Assembly (NCBI GenBank): GCA_963663775.1 | Contig: OY760624.1 | Span: 1,984,001 to 2,048,000 of the forward strand | Source: G963663775 sp963663775 | GTDB lineage: Bacteria > Bacillota > Clostridia > Oscillospirales > Butyricicoccaceae | Direction of reading: 5' to 3' | DNA: 64,000 bases | Notes under the pieces: model-generated | Told to the model about the DNA's origin: nothing | The model's input: only the letters and a program-made list of their open reading frames with translations | Database searches by the model: none | Program-made: the position numbers and the translations under genes | Shown here: in pieces, positions 24,531 through 32,813 of the stretch | How positions within the stretch are numbered: the first letter of the stretch is position 1 | How the letters are laid out: each line of letters starts with the position of its first letter

Positions 24531-26213
24531 ATGGCGGAACTGGAAATCATCAAAAAGTTGGAAAAACCTACAATATATGATAGACAACTACGGGTTGCGG
24601 CGTATTGCCGGGTATCAACCGATGACAATGACAGCATCGATTCTCTGTCTAGTCAGCGGGAGTATTTTCGCAGGATGGTGGAAAAACAGCCGAATTGGCA
24701 ACTCATCGACATTTTTTATGATGAAGGGATTTCCGGCACCTCTCGTCGAAAGCGTGCCGCATTCAATCAGATGATTGCCATGGCGGAGCAAAAGAAACTG
24801 GATTTTATCATCACAAAAGAGGTTTCCAGATTTTCACGCAATCTGCTGGACACGCTGCTGATTACCAAAAATCTGCGGGACAGGGGTGTCTATATTTGGT
24901 TTGTGGAGGATGAGATTAATTCAGAATCACAGCGGGACATGGAAGAATTGGTCACCATTGCGCACCAAGCGCAGAAAGAAAGCGAGCGAACCTCACGGCG
25001 GGTGCGGTGGGGACAGACCCGCCAAATGGAGCGTGGGGTTGTGTTCGGTCGGCATGAAATGCTGGGCTATCGTGTGGTGAATGGGCAAATGGAAATCAAT
25101 CCTGACGATGTGGATGTGGTGAAACTGATTTTTCGACTGTATCTGGAGGGGGATGGCACGCATGTGATTGCCCGAAAATTGCGGGAAGCAGGGTATGCGC
25201 CGAAGGATATGGATGGCCGTGCACGATATAAACAAGATTGGAGCAATGTTGTCATTCTGCGTGTTCTGCGAAATGAAAAATATGTCGGCAATTTGCTGCA
25301 GAAAAAGACCTTTACCACAGACCCTTTAACGCATCAGAAAAAATACAATCGTGGCGAGGAAGATAAAATTCTCATTCATCATCATCATACGCCCATTATT
25401 GATGAACATACTTGGCAGGCTGTGCAGGCAGAACTGCTGCGGCGTGCACCTTCCGCAGCGCAAAAAAGGAAGCATTCCAATCGGTATTGGTGCTCTGGAA
25501 AAATCAGCTGCGGCATTTGCGGGGCTGGATTTGTGTGTCGGACGAAAATGGTGGCCAATGGCGTGTATCGTGCATGGCGCTGCTATGATGCAGCGCGGCA
25601 TGGTAAGCAAAAAAGAGTGCAGGCGGGCGAAGAATCCATTTTGGTGGGGTGTGACAATCCATCTGTCAATGAAAAAGTGCTGAAAGGGGCAATTCGATTT
25701 CTTTTGGGGTGTATAACGGAGGATATAGAGCGGTTAAAGCAGGAAATGATTCATGAAATAGAAGTTATACAATGCGCAGAAATAGATATGGGAAAGAAAG
25801 CGGGATATGAACAAAAGAAAGAGAAAATATGGATGGAAAAATCCAATTTAACCCGCCTGTATGCCCAAGGAAAATGCGATGCGGCAGCATATGAATCGGC
25901 GATAAAAGCCTGCGATAAAGAGGCAGAAGCGGTGATGAAGCAATGGGCGATGGTAGAAGCGCAGGCGAACATATTGGCGGCGCAGGCGGAATCTGCTGCT
26001 TCATATCGCATAGAAATTGATAAGCTGCTCACATTGGATGAAAGTGACAGCGCAGAGCAACTATATAAAGAAATTACAGAAAAAATTACGGTATATCCAG
26101 ATAAAGTGCTCGAAATCTGTCTGAAGTGCCTGAAAAAATCCATCAAACTGCAATATCGTGTTACGGGAAAATTAGAAACATATGCGGTTGTTTTTCAGTT
26201 CATTCATGCATAG
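24531..26213 (+). CDS. Large serine recombinase
   Basis: A 560-residue site-specific recombinase. Catalytic domain: RVAAYCRVSTDDNDSIDSLS (active Ser in RVST), then DEGISGTSRRKRAAFNQMI and FIITKEVSRFSRN. Recombinase domain: FGRHEMLGYRV to VVILRVLRNEKYVGNLLQKK. The zinc ribbon has CGICGAGFVC. A long coiled coil near 400-500 precedes the C-terminus. It reads toward the prophage integrase at 26420, leaving only 206 bases between, and probably belongs to a small separate element. Its att sites were not identified. Confidence 0.88.
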   Translation: MAELEIIKKLEKPTIYDRQLRVAAYCRVSTDDNDSIDSLSSQREYFRRMVEKQPNWQLIDIFYDEGISGTSRRKRAAFNQMIAMAEQKKLDFIITKEVSRFSRNLLDTLLITKNLRDRGVYIWFVEDEINSESQRDMEELVTIAHQAQKESERTSRRVRWGQTRQMERGVVFGRHEMLGYRVVNGQMEINPDDVDVVKLIFRLYLEGDGTHVIARKLREAGYAPKDMDGRARYKQDWSNVVILRVLRNEKYVGNLLQKKTFTTDPLTHQKKYNRGEEDKILIHHHHTPIIDEHTWQAVQAELLRRAPSAAQKRKHSNRYWCSGKISCGICGAGFVCRTKMVANGVYRAWRCYDAARHGKQKRVQAGEESILVGCDNPSVNEKVLKGAIRFLLGCITEDIERLKQEMIHEIEVIQCAEIDMGKKAGYEQKKEKIWMEKSNLTRLYAQGKCDAAAYESAIKACDKEAEAVMKQWAMVEAQANILAAQAESAASYRIEIDKLLTLDESDSAEQLYKEITEKITVYPDKVLEICLKCLKKSIKLQYRVTGKLETYAVVFQFIHA

Positions 26214-26419
26214 CATACGGCTGAAAAACATGTTTTTTTCAGATGAAAAGGTGCAATTTCGAGGCAGATACACCTATATCGGTAAGCATACCTTTGCATT
26301 CGGCATATGGCATGGTGTATCGTTGGTTTAAATATCGCATGGAGGCACCAAGTTCACCATCTGGTCCGCCTAAATGTCAAAACAGATACTAAGCTTTTTG
26401 CATCGCTTAATACCTGTTT
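26214..26419 (+). other. Gap between two convergent recombinases; possible att region
   Basis: No known gene is recognised. Two short overlapping frames exist: 26230-26331 (33 codons, MFFSDEKVQFRGRYTYIG...) and 26312-26392 (26 codons, MVYRWFKYRMEAPSSPSGPP...). Either could be a fragment of a host gene split by integration. Attachment sites for both recombinases are expected here, but no direct repeat to the right prophage end could be found by eye. Confidence 0.35.
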
Positions 26420-27880
26420 TTAGATGGAATAATAGATTTTAAAGGCTGTATCTTTGCGGTTGAAAAGAATCTTTTGTACGAAGCCTCGAATGGCTTCATT
26501 TTTTTCGGCTTCACTGGCGGTGTCAGAGAACAGAATTGCCAGATTTTTTTGATGCTTGGCGGCAAACTCCGCTGGGGTAATTTGTGCGGTCGGTGCAGGG
26601 CGGCTTTGCTCCAGGGCTTGGATGCGTGCGGCAATCGTCTGCTTGTTTTGCTTGTATTCCGCTAAGGTATCGACCCCAGCTTCATAGGCTTCCCGCACAC
26701 GCTGCAGCTTTTGCTGTTCTTTGGCGATTTGGCGGGCGATGATGCCATCTTCTGCATCGTTGCGGGTGGGCTGACCATCTGCAAAAAGGATGCCAAAATT
26801 CAAGGTGGCAAAGTCATCATAGATTTGCGTTAGCACTTCATGCGTCAAGATTTTGATAGAAATAAAATGCGATTCGGTGCATTTGCCCTTTGCATATTGA
26901 TGGCATTGCAGTCCCGGTTCTTTGGTGCTAACACGGGTCAGGGTTGCGCCGCAATTGGAGCATTTGACGATGCCTTTGAGCGTGAAGGCTTCGCCATCGG
27001 TGCGGGCATAGCGGGGGTATTTGTGCTTTAACTCTGCCAGACGATTTTGTGCGGCATCGAAGACCTCCTGCGAAATAATCGGTTCATGAATGCCGTCCAG
27101 CACCATTGTGTCGGGGTTATCCCAAGCACGGCGGGTGCGACCGGTTGGCGTCCATCGCACCTTGCCGATATACACAGGGTTGCGCAGGATATATTCGACC
27201 GTTCGATTTTCAAAACGGTTGCCATGAATTGTGCGGATGCCCATGTCACTGAGTTCCACCGCAATGGAACGGGCACCTTTGCCATCAATAAAATCTGCAT
27301 AGATTTTTTGAACAATAGGCACGGTGTCAGCATCGGGTAGATATTCGCCGTTTTCAATGCGATAGCCAAAGGGCGCATGGGTGTTTGGCTTGCCTGTTTT
27401 GATGCGCTGGGTCATGCCCCGCCGCACTTCTTCGGCAAGATTGATGCTGTAATATTCGTCCATGGCTTCAATCATGGCTTCGATGAGCATGGAAATTTTA
27501 TCATCGCCGACCGGCTCACTGATGGAAATGACATCAATGCCAAGCTCTCGTCGCAGCATGGATTTATACACAATGCTGTCTTCCCGATTGCGGGCGAAGC
27601 GAGAGAATTTCCAGAGCAGGAGCACATCAAACGGCTTTGGCTTGTGCTTTGCCATGCCAATCATACGGTTGAATGCGGGACGCTTTTCCGTGGTTTTGCC
27701 GGAGATCCCTTCATCAGCAAACACCAGTTCATCCGGTACAACCATATTGTGCGCCTTGGCATATTTGCGGATTTCTGCCAACTGGGAGTCGGGGGAGTAT
27801 TCGATTTGGTCATCGGTCGATACACGAATGTATGCCGCAGCGATTTGGATACTGTCGTTTGATTTGGGGGTTGCGGGCAT
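26420..27880 (-). CDS. Prophage integrase, large serine recombinase
   Basis: A 486-residue serine integrase at the left end of the prophage. Catalytic domain: AAAYIRVSTDDQIEYSPDSQ, FADEGISGKTTEKRPAFNRM and LLLWKFSRFARNREDSIVYK. Recombinase domain: THAPFGYRIENGEYL and VEYILRNPVYIGKVRW. The zinc ribbon starts IVKCSNCGATLTRV, and a coiled coil follows. It differs clearly from the 24531 protein. It directs integration and, with a helper, excision. Catalytic motifs are intact. Confidence 0.9.
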   Translation of the reverse strand: MPATPKSNDSIQIAAAYIRVSTDDQIEYSPDSQLAEIRKYAKAHNMVVPDELVFADEGISGKTTEKRPAFNRMIGMAKHKPKPFDVLLLWKFSRFARNREDSIVYKSMLRRELGIDVISISEPVGDDKISMLIEAMIEAMDEYYSINLAEEVRRGMTQRIKTGKPNTHAPFGYRIENGEYLPDADTVPIVQKIYADFIDGKGARSIAVELSDMGIRTIHGNRFENRTVEYILRNPVYIGKVRWTPTGRTRRAWDNPDTMVLDGIHEPIISQEVFDAAQNRLAELKHKYPRYARTDGEAFTLKGIVKCSNCGATLTRVSTKEPGLQCHQYAKGKCTESHFISIKILTHEVLTQIYDDFATLNFGILFADGQPTRNDAEDGIIARQIAKEQQKLQRVREAYEAGVDTLAEYKQNKQTIAARIQALEQSRPAPTAQITPAEFAAKHQKNLAILFSDTASEAEKNEAIRGFVQKILFNRKDTAFKIYYSI

Positions 27881-27902
27881 AGATGCACCTCGATTTGAAG
27901 GG

Positions 27903-28220
27903 TTATGGATTCGATATGATTGTGCTTATAACATATAAGATTAAGACCACCCAAAGCCATATACGCTGATAAAATTTTTTGTTTGGGAGATTATGATAGT
28001 TTTCCGTAGATATGGCGTATTGAGTCATGTAGTTTGTGCCAAGCAGCACAAAAAATATAGCAAGCGAGAAGCCTGCACTGCGTAAAATAATACCAAGTGT
28101 GAGTAAGCCAATGGCAAGGTTTCTGTTGGCTGCTACTGGCTTTTCAGCGGGTGTCTGTTCGGGACTTCCCAAAGGTGGTGCTTGCGTGTCGTGTTTACTG
28201 TGCAGAAAATCAAATTTCAT
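27903..28220 (-). CDS. Prophage membrane protein, unknown function
   Basis: A 105-residue protein with a soluble N-terminus (MKFDFLHSKHDTQAPPLG) and three hydrophobic segments (LAIGLLTLGIILRSAGFS, LAIFFVLLGTNY and WLWVVLILYVISTII). The ATG at 28220 is preceded by AAGGTG. It lies just before the integrase in the same direction, a place for lysogenic cargo such as superinfection-exclusion proteins. That role is inference. Confidence 0.55.
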   Translation of the reverse strand: MKFDFLHSKHDTQAPPLGSPEQTPAEKPVAANRNLAIGLLTLGIILRSAGFSLAIFFVLLGTNYMTQYAISTENYHNLPNKKFYQRIWLWVVLILYVISTIISNP

Positions 28221-28230
28221 AAAAAGCACC

Positions 28231-28299
28231 TTTGCAGAATGGCTTCAGTTTTGTTTGGTCATCATTGGGCTTGTAATACAAGCCGTAAAAAAGAAGTAA
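28231..28299 (+). pseudogene. Remnant of a type I toxin peptide
   Basis: The plus strand reads WLQFCLVIIGLVIQAVKKK before the stop at 28299, a hydrophobic helix with a Lys tail as in TxpA/Fst-type toxins. It runs straight into the shared terminator hairpin. No ATG, promoter or ribosome site is found upstream; the adjoining DNA is the start of the reverse gene at 28220. The toxin gene appears cut off at its 5' end. Confidence 0.45.
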
Positions 28300-28383
28300 C
28301 CGCCCTCTAGCCCAATAGATGCGGTTACTTCTTTAGGTAGTATGCATGGGGACATAACGTTGTCTTGACAGCACCTTTTTTCT
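28285..28383 (-). ncRNA. Type I antitoxin-like RNA
   Basis: A consensus reverse promoter is present: TTGACT (28413-28418), 17 bases, TATACT (28390-28395). The RNA would start near 28383, contain GGTGCTGTC close to its 5' end, and stop at a 14-bp perfect hairpin (28290-28303 with 28321-28334) followed by T6. It overlaps the toxin remnant in antisense. The layout matches the 52.6-kb locus. Confidence 0.6.
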
Positions 28384-28461
28384 GCTTTTAGTATAACTGC
28401 AATGCGAGGAAAAGTCAAAACGTTTTTCAATCTTTTTTATAGTGTTTCTTGCAGGAAATAG

Positions 28462-28480
28462 GGTGTCCAAGTTGAACACC
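28462..28480. repeat. 19-bp palindrome, copy 1 (candidate parS)
   Basis: GGTGTCCAAGTTGAACACC in the gap before the exonuclease gene. It differs from a perfect palindrome by one pair. Other copies are at 34939, 41072 and 51168. Confidence 0.6.
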
Positions 28481-28491
28481 TTTTGCTTTAT

Positions 28492-29412
28492 TCAAAACAT
28501 ATCATAGAAAGTGTTTTCTGATATTATTTCAATGTCTTGACCTTCTAATTTCAGTTTTTCAGCCTTCTTTTGTTTACTGCTCTTGCCATCTTTGATGGTA
28601 GCACAGTAATCATTATTGCCTAAAATTAAAAAATTGGTCTTTTTTGTAACGCCATCACCGCATACACCACCTATATCGGCTACTAACTGCATTGCATCAC
28701 GTCTTAGCATGCGTTCTAATGCCCCAGTGAATACACAGACTTTGTTATATAAAATATGAGTGTCATCAAATTCAGAACCATCTGCTTTTATATCAGACGA
28801 ACGAACGCCGCCTTTTCTAAACGTAGATAAATCTATTTGGTTTTCTTGCACATGTGATTTCATGTGCTCGTAGGATATGGCGGTGCAGGTTGCATCAGAT
28901 AAAGCTCTATGAGCAGTTTCGTTTGTAATATTTAGATAATCAAGTATCGTTTGTAATTTATGATTGGGTAAATCCCGATACAACCAACGGCTTAGACGCA
29001 TAGTATCCAAAAAGTTGTTTGTAAGGGGCATATCTAAACATTCTTGTGCATTATCATATAAGAAATTAATATCAAAATTAGCATTGTGTGCGACAAGAAC
29101 ATTGTCACCGACGAACGTTAGGAATTGAGGCAATACATCGCGGATATTCGGTGCATCGGCAAGCATATCGTTTGTTATTCCTGTAAGATCTGTTATGAAA
29201 TCACTGATTTCATAACTAGGTTTGACTAGGGTTTGAAATCTATCGATTTCTTGCCCATCCTGCATGCAAACGGCTGCAATTTCGATAATTTCATCAAAAT
29301 GAGAGTCTAAACCAGTTGTTTCCAAGTCAATTGCTACATAGGAAGCCTCACAGGTTAGTAGGCTTTCACCCTTGTGCGTGCGTTCTTGATTCTTCAAAGG
29401 TACCATTAGCAT
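28492..29412 (-). CDS. DEDDh exonuclease with BRCT domain
   Basis: A 306-residue protein. Residues 20-185 are a DnaQ-like 3'-5' exonuclease: YVAIDLETTGLDSHFDEIIE, VLVAHNANFDINFL and ETAHRALSDATCTAI. Residues 225-305 are a BRCT domain (KVCVFTGALERMLRRDAMQL, then DIGGVCGDGVTKKTNFLILG). The pair resembles DNA polymerase III epsilon-like repair proteins. It is lysogen-expressed by position, on the integrase strand next to the repressor. The role in phage or host DNA metabolism is unknown. Confidence 0.85.
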   Translation of the reverse strand: MLMVPLKNQERTHKGESLLTCEASYVAIDLETTGLDSHFDEIIEIAAVCMQDGQEIDRFQTLVKPSYEISDFITDLTGITNDMLADAPNIRDVLPQFLTFVGDNVLVAHNANFDINFLYDNAQECLDMPLTNNFLDTMRLSRWLYRDLPNHKLQTILDYLNITNETAHRALSDATCTAISYEHMKSHVQENQIDLSTFRKGGVRSSDIKADGSEFDDTHILYNKVCVFTGALERMLRRDAMQLVADIGGVCGDGVTKKTNFLILGNNDYCATIKDGKSSKQKKAEKLKLEGQDIEIISENTFYDMF

Positions 29413-29549
29413 GCTGTCTCGCCCCTTATGATGTAAAATTAAAGATATAACCCCATGTTTATGTTTACTTTTTTTAAAAAAATTGGTATCATACAGCGTA
29501 AGAGCTGCAGCTCCTTTTTGTTTTGGGAAAGGAGTACATAGATACCGAT

Positions 29550-29696
29550 ATGAGCGACATTATTATAAAAATAATTGCCCTTGTGCATGAATCAGAAGAC
29601 CCTGATGCTTTCAGCGAGAATCTTCTTTCTTTTGCATCTTTGTGTGCAGAAACTCAGCATAGCGCAGAACTTCCGCCTGTTCCTCTGGAGTCATAG
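29550..29696 (+). CDS. Small ORF, uncertain
   Basis: A 48-codon frame (MSDIIIKIIALVHESEDPDA...) that overlaps the 3' end of the repressor remnant on the other strand. GGAAAGGAG is present but far upstream. No family is recognised. Confidence 0.22.
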   Translation: MSDIIIKIIALVHESEDPDAFSENLLSFASLCAETQHSAELPPVPLES

Positions 29697-29893
29697 TTTC
29701 CATTAGCGCAATCAAATCTAACGCCGCTGGCGGCAGCCCGTCCAACTCTTCGGAGTAGGGCGGGTTTTTCATGGTCAGGCTCAAATAATTGATTTTCCCA
29801 ACCAGAAACAGTTGACTGCCCAACATTTAGTTGCATTGCAAGGTCGGATTGCTGCATTTTAAGTTCTTTCCGTAACTCTCTTATGATATGCAA
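29611..29893 (-). pseudogene. CI-like phage repressor, frame broken
   Basis: The frame starting at 29893 gives a helix-turn-helix (LRKELKMQQSDLAMQLNVGQ, STVSGWEN) and then unrelated residues. Another frame supplies a typical repressor C-terminus (GLPPAALDLIALMETMTPEE to KMQKKEDSR). The join near 29770 also lacks the residues usually between helix 4 and the linker, so there was a small deletion plus frameshift. A functional repressor is unlikely, although a short peptide with the DNA-binding helices could persist. Confidence 0.7.
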
Positions 29894-29911
29894 AATATCA
29901 CCTCGCTAATA

Positions 29912-30024
29912 ATATCAGTTTAATTGATAATACAGGAAAAGTAAATATGAAATCAGAAAAATTGGAAAATAGTATTGACAAATCATATAATCTGATATAA
30001 ATCGAATATCAGAAAGACTGATAT
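29912..30024. promoter_or_regulatory. Phage operator/promoter region
   Basis: Between the divergent repressor and Cro-like genes lies a perfect dyad ATATCAG-AAAGA-CTGATAT at 30006-30024. A related half-site pair is at 29912-29930 (ATATCAG...TTGATAA), and TCTGATAT occurs at 29991. TTGACA at 29975 with a TATAAA-like element near 29996 could be the rightward promoter. This is the expected lysis/lysogeny switch. Confidence 0.7.
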
Positions 30025-30043
30025 TTTGAAAAGAGGTGATGAT

Positions 30044-30253
30044 ATGATTGATATTAAAAGAATGCGAGAAGCAAGATGCTTGACACAAGCTGAATTGGCA
30101 AGCAAATTAAATGTTTCTCAATCGACCATTGCAACATGGGAAACACAGAAGGGTGAGCCACGCACAGGCACGCTGCCTAAGATTGCGCAGATTCTTGGCT
30201 GCACCATCGATGAACTGTTTACGGACGAGGAGGAAGGGGGTGAGGTTGGATGA
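30044..30253 (+). CDS. Cro-like XRE-family regulator
   Basis: A 69-residue helix-turn-helix protein: IKRMREARCLTQAELASKLN, then VSQSTIATWETQKGEPRTGT and KIAQILGCTIDELF. The ATG at 30044 follows AGAGGTGATG. First rightward gene after the operators and divergent from the repressor, the standard position of Cro. Its stop overlaps the next start (ATGA). Confidence 0.85.
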   Translation: MIDIKRMREARCLTQAELASKLNVSQSTIATWETQKGEPRTGTLPKIAQILGCTIDELFTDEEEGGEVG

Positions 30254-30426
30254 AGATGAGCGTTGAAATTGATGGCAAGCCGGAAGAGATTGCCGCCCTT
30301 ATATTAGCGGTACAAGGGCGACAAGATGCAAATGCGGTGATGAATTGCTTACCATTAGACATTCTTAAAGATTATCTCGTACAGACAGAAAAAAGTCAGC
30401 AATCAACTGGGAATTGGTCTTTATGA
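30250..30426 (+). CDS. Small hypothetical prophage protein
   Basis: A 58-residue protein (MKMSVEIDGKPEEIAALILA...). It starts in an ATGA overlap with the Cro-like gene, so translation is likely coupled. It ends in opposition to the reverse gene at 30365, overlapping by about 60 bases. No family recognised. Confidence 0.5.
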   Translation: MKMSVEIDGKPEEIAALILAVQGRQDANAVMNCLPLDILKDYLVQTEKSQQSTGNWSL

Positions 30427-30535
30427 TTTTTGCAATGTCATCTTCAGACGGGGACTCCGGTAAAGATTTATGCGGAATCCGTTTTGTCTCCATTGCCTTG
30501 AGGGTAAGTTGTAAGGCGATTTCATTGGTATCCAT
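30365..30535 (-). CDS. Small hypothetical protein on the reverse strand
   Basis: A 56-residue protein starting MDTNEIALQLTLKAMETKRI at 30535, after a strong AAAGGAGGTGCGCCC site. It is mostly helical and acidic, with no recognised domain. It faces the 30250 gene and overlaps its 3' end, so antisense effects are possible. Confidence 0.5.
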   Translation of the reverse strand: MDTNEIALQLTLKAMETKRIPHKSLPESPSEDDIAKIIKTNSQLIADFFLSVRDNL

Positions 30536-30614
30536 TGGGCGCACCTCCTTTCGACCATATTCTACCATGGTGGGAGGAGGGATGCAAGCACCATTGAAAA
30601 GGGGGTGAGGTGGG

Positions 30615-30704
30615 GTGAAAAAACGAAATTATGCAGATGAGCTGTTTGCGGTGTTTATGGCAATCGCCGTGTCCGGTTTGATGCTATATCGTTTTTTGCT
30701 GTAA
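30615..30704 (+). CDS. 29-residue membrane peptide
   Basis: GTG start after GGGGGTGAGGTG. The peptide has a basic start (KKRNYADE) and one hydrophobic helix (LFAVFMAIAVSGLMLYRFLL). No family is recognised. Similar tiny membrane peptides are common between early phage genes. Confidence 0.4.
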   Translation: MKKRNYADELFAVFMAIAVSGLMLYRFLL

Positions 30705-30873
30705 AAGGCATCGGCGGCAACAGGTGCAACTGTTACCGCCGAAGGAGTATTGCGCACATAAGAGATACGATTTGACAGATGAAATCTTTGTGCAGGTTTT
30801 TCATGATGATTGTGAGAAAATGTTACATTTCCTTGCAATATAATGTTATCACAGGGAGGAGGAAAACACCACC

Positions 30874-31335
30874 GTGCAGAACTACCAAAATATGTACCAA
30901 TCCGCACGCATGGGTGCGGGTTATACGCAGGAAGCGGCGGCAGCGCATCTTGGTCTCGACCCCAAGAGCATTCAAGACTATGAGGCGGGGAAGCGTTCGC
31001 CAAAAGTGGAAACCGTGCGTGCGATGTCCATTTTATATCGTGCACCTTGGCTGGCAAACCAATTTTGCAACCAATGTCCGCTGCGGCAGTTTCATAAATT
31101 GCCGGAGAAAGCACCCGATATTCAAAATATCGCCATCCGTGCAGAGTTGGCACTGCGCAACAAAGAGCAGTTACTGGATGATGCACACATGCTGTTGGAA
31201 TTTGCCTGCGATGGGGAGCTAGACCAATTGGAAGCTTCGCAATGTCTGCCCATCGTTGACCGTTTGTGGGCAATCGGTGTGATTGCGGAAGAAATTCGGA
31301 TGCTCGTGGTTTTAAACCGCTATCGGACAAATTAG
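30874..31335 (+). CDS. XRE-family helix-turn-helix protein
   Basis: A 153-residue protein with an N-terminal XRE domain (YTQEAAAAHLGLDPKSIQDY, EAGKRSP). A Cys motif follows (FCNQCPLRQFHKLPEKAPDI), then a helical C-terminus. It starts at GTG 30874 after GGGAGGAGG. It resembles clostridial phage regulators acting on early genes. The target is unknown. Confidence 0.75.
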   Translation: MQNYQNMYQSARMGAGYTQEAAAAHLGLDPKSIQDYEAGKRSPKVETVRAMSILYRAPWLANQFCNQCPLRQFHKLPEKAPDIQNIAIRAELALRNKEQLLDDAHMLLEFACDGELDQLEASQCLPIVDRLWAIGVIAEEIRMLVVLNRYRTN

Positions 31336-31367
31336 CGACTGCATAAGATAAAAGCGAGGTGATAGAT

Positions 31368-31667
31368 ATGGCACAAAAGAGAAAAAAACTGCGTGGATGC
31401 AGTGCAGTCGTTATGCCGGACGGCACCGTGCATGAGGTGCGGGATTTGGACGGCAATTTGGTCATTGACCCCCAGTTGTGGGAAGAATGCAAGCAACGCA
31501 TTGCGGAACGCTTGAGCCGACACTTCTCTGAACGGTTGGCGCAGCATCCAGAGATTGCACCTATGCTTGGCTTTGAGCCGGGACAGACCAGCGGCACGGT
31601 GAATCTGATGGATTTCCTGCGATATGGCGAGGACAAGGAAAAAACCGCCCCCGACGGCAATCGGTAA
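31368..31667 (+). CDS. Hypothetical prophage protein
   Basis: A 99-residue protein (MAQKRKKLRGCSAVVMPDGT...), with a basic N-terminus, a short beta-like segment and a helical middle. The ATG at 31368 follows GCGAGGTGATAG. It lies between two DNA-binding protein genes in the early operon. No family recognised. Confidence 0.55.
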   Translation: MAQKRKKLRGCSAVVMPDGTVHEVRDLDGNLVIDPQLWEECKQRIAERLSRHFSERLAQHPEIAPMLGFEPGQTSGTVNLMDFLRYGEDKEKTAPDGNR

Positions 31668-31725
31668 GCGGTGCATAAATAATAAATCTACATACATTTT
31701 ACGGTTTTAAAGGAGATTTGTCAAT

Positions 31726-31983
31726 ATGAAAAGCACGGGAATTGTAAGAAAAGTGGATGAACTGGGACGCATTGTGCTGCCAATTGAGCTGCGCCGCACG
31801 CTGGACATCAATCTCAAGGATTCGCTTGAAATCTATGTGGACGGGTCGCAGATTATCCTCCAGAAGTATTCGCCCAAGTGCGTCTTTTGCGGAGAAGTGA
31901 CCGATCATTTCTATCAGAATAAGCGGCTTTGCTGCAAATGTATATCAGACATTGCAGGGCGCAAAAGCATCATGGTCGGATAG
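31726..31983 (+). CDS. AbrB/SpoVT-type regulator with Cys-rich tail
   Basis: An 85-residue protein. Residues 1-45 are an AbrB swapped-hairpin DNA-binding domain (STGIVRKVDELGRIVLPIEL, RRTLDINLKDSLEIYVDG). The C-terminus has two CxxC pairs (KCVFCGE and LCCKC) that could bind zinc. AbrB-like phage proteins act as transition-state-type repressors. AAAGGAGATTTGTC precedes the start. Confidence 0.82.
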   Translation: MKSTGIVRKVDELGRIVLPIELRRTLDINLKDSLEIYVDGSQIILQKYSPKCVFCGEVTDHFYQNKRLCCKCISDIAGRKSIMVG

Positions 31984-32066
31984 CAGAAAATATGCCAACG
32001 CTGACCTGCCCTTTTCGGTGGGTCAGTCGCGGCGTGCAAATTTACAGACAGCGAGGTTAGACACAC

Positions 32067-32813
32067 ATGCAATATCAGTTTGATGTCGATATAGCGAAAA
32101 AATATGGCGTGGATGAAGCTGTTTTTGTCCATTACATCGCATTTTGGGTGCGCACCAATGAAGCCAACAAGCGCAACTGCTTTGGCGGCAAAACATGGAC
32201 GTACAACAGCATTGCCGCACTCACAGAGATTTTTCCGTTTTGGTCGGCAAGACAGATTGACCGTGTGACAAAATCCTGCAAGGAAAAGGGACTGGTTGAA
32301 ACCGAGCAGCTCAGCGAGAATCAACGTGACCGTACGCTCTGGTATACCGTTTCTGATGAGGTGCAGACCTACTATCAGAGCAGTGCGCCCATACCTGCCG
32401 AAACCGTGAAATGCATTTCACCAAACGGTGAAATGGAAACCACCGAACGGGGAAATGGATTTCACGAAACGGTGAAATGTATAAAAGGAACAAATAGAAG
32501 ACCAAATAGTAACACAGATAAAAAGGGCGCAGGCTTGTTTGAAGAATATGCGCAGGGCAATGCCGAGCTGCTTACTGCCCTGCTGGGGTTTGCGGAAATG
32601 CGTAAGACCATCAAGAAGCCGATGACGGAGCGTGCCCAGCAGATGATGCTCCGAAAGCTGACCACCCTTGCAGGCGAGGATACGGCTTTGAAAATTCAAA
32701 TCTTGGACAAGTCCACCGCCCGATGCTGGTCGGATGTGTATCCACCGGATGAGCCGAGGAAGGCAGACAAATCGGCACCAAAGGGAACGGAGGAACTGGA
32801 TTGGCTGGATTGA
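32067..32813 (+). CDS. Phage replication initiator/helicase-loader type protein
   Basis: A 248-residue protein with an N-terminal winged-helix region (YGVDEAVFVHYIAFWVRTNE, TWTYNSIAALTEIFPFWSAR) and a conserved C-terminal helical part (KKPMTERAQQMMLRKLTTLA). The two are joined by a variable linker, as in DnaD-like initiators of clostridial phages. DnaB follows with overlapping ends. The linker DNA at 32406-32479 contains direct and inverted repeats that may be the origin. Binding of this protein to its own gene is inference. Confidence 0.7.
   Translation: MQYQFDVDIAKKYGVDEAVFVHYIAFWVRTNEANKRNCFGGKTWTYNSIAALTEIFPFWSARQIDRVTKSCKEKGLVETEQLSENQRDRTLWYTVSDEVQTYYQSSAPIPAETVKCISPNGEMETTERGNGFHETVKCIKGTNRRPNSNTDKKGAGLFEEYAQGNAELLTALLGFAEMRKTIKKPMTERAQQMMLRKLTTLAGEDTALKIQILDKSTARCWSDVYPPDEPRKADKSAPKGTEELDWLD
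32406..32479. other. Candidate phage replication origin within the initiator gene
   Basis: A perfect 16-bp palindrome GTGAAATGCATTTCAC (32406-32421) is followed by three copies of a direct repeat, ACGGTGAAATG at 32425 and 32469 and a variant (ACGGGGAAATG) near 32447. Origins inside the initiator gene, in its linker, are known from lambda-type phages. Confidence 0.5.
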
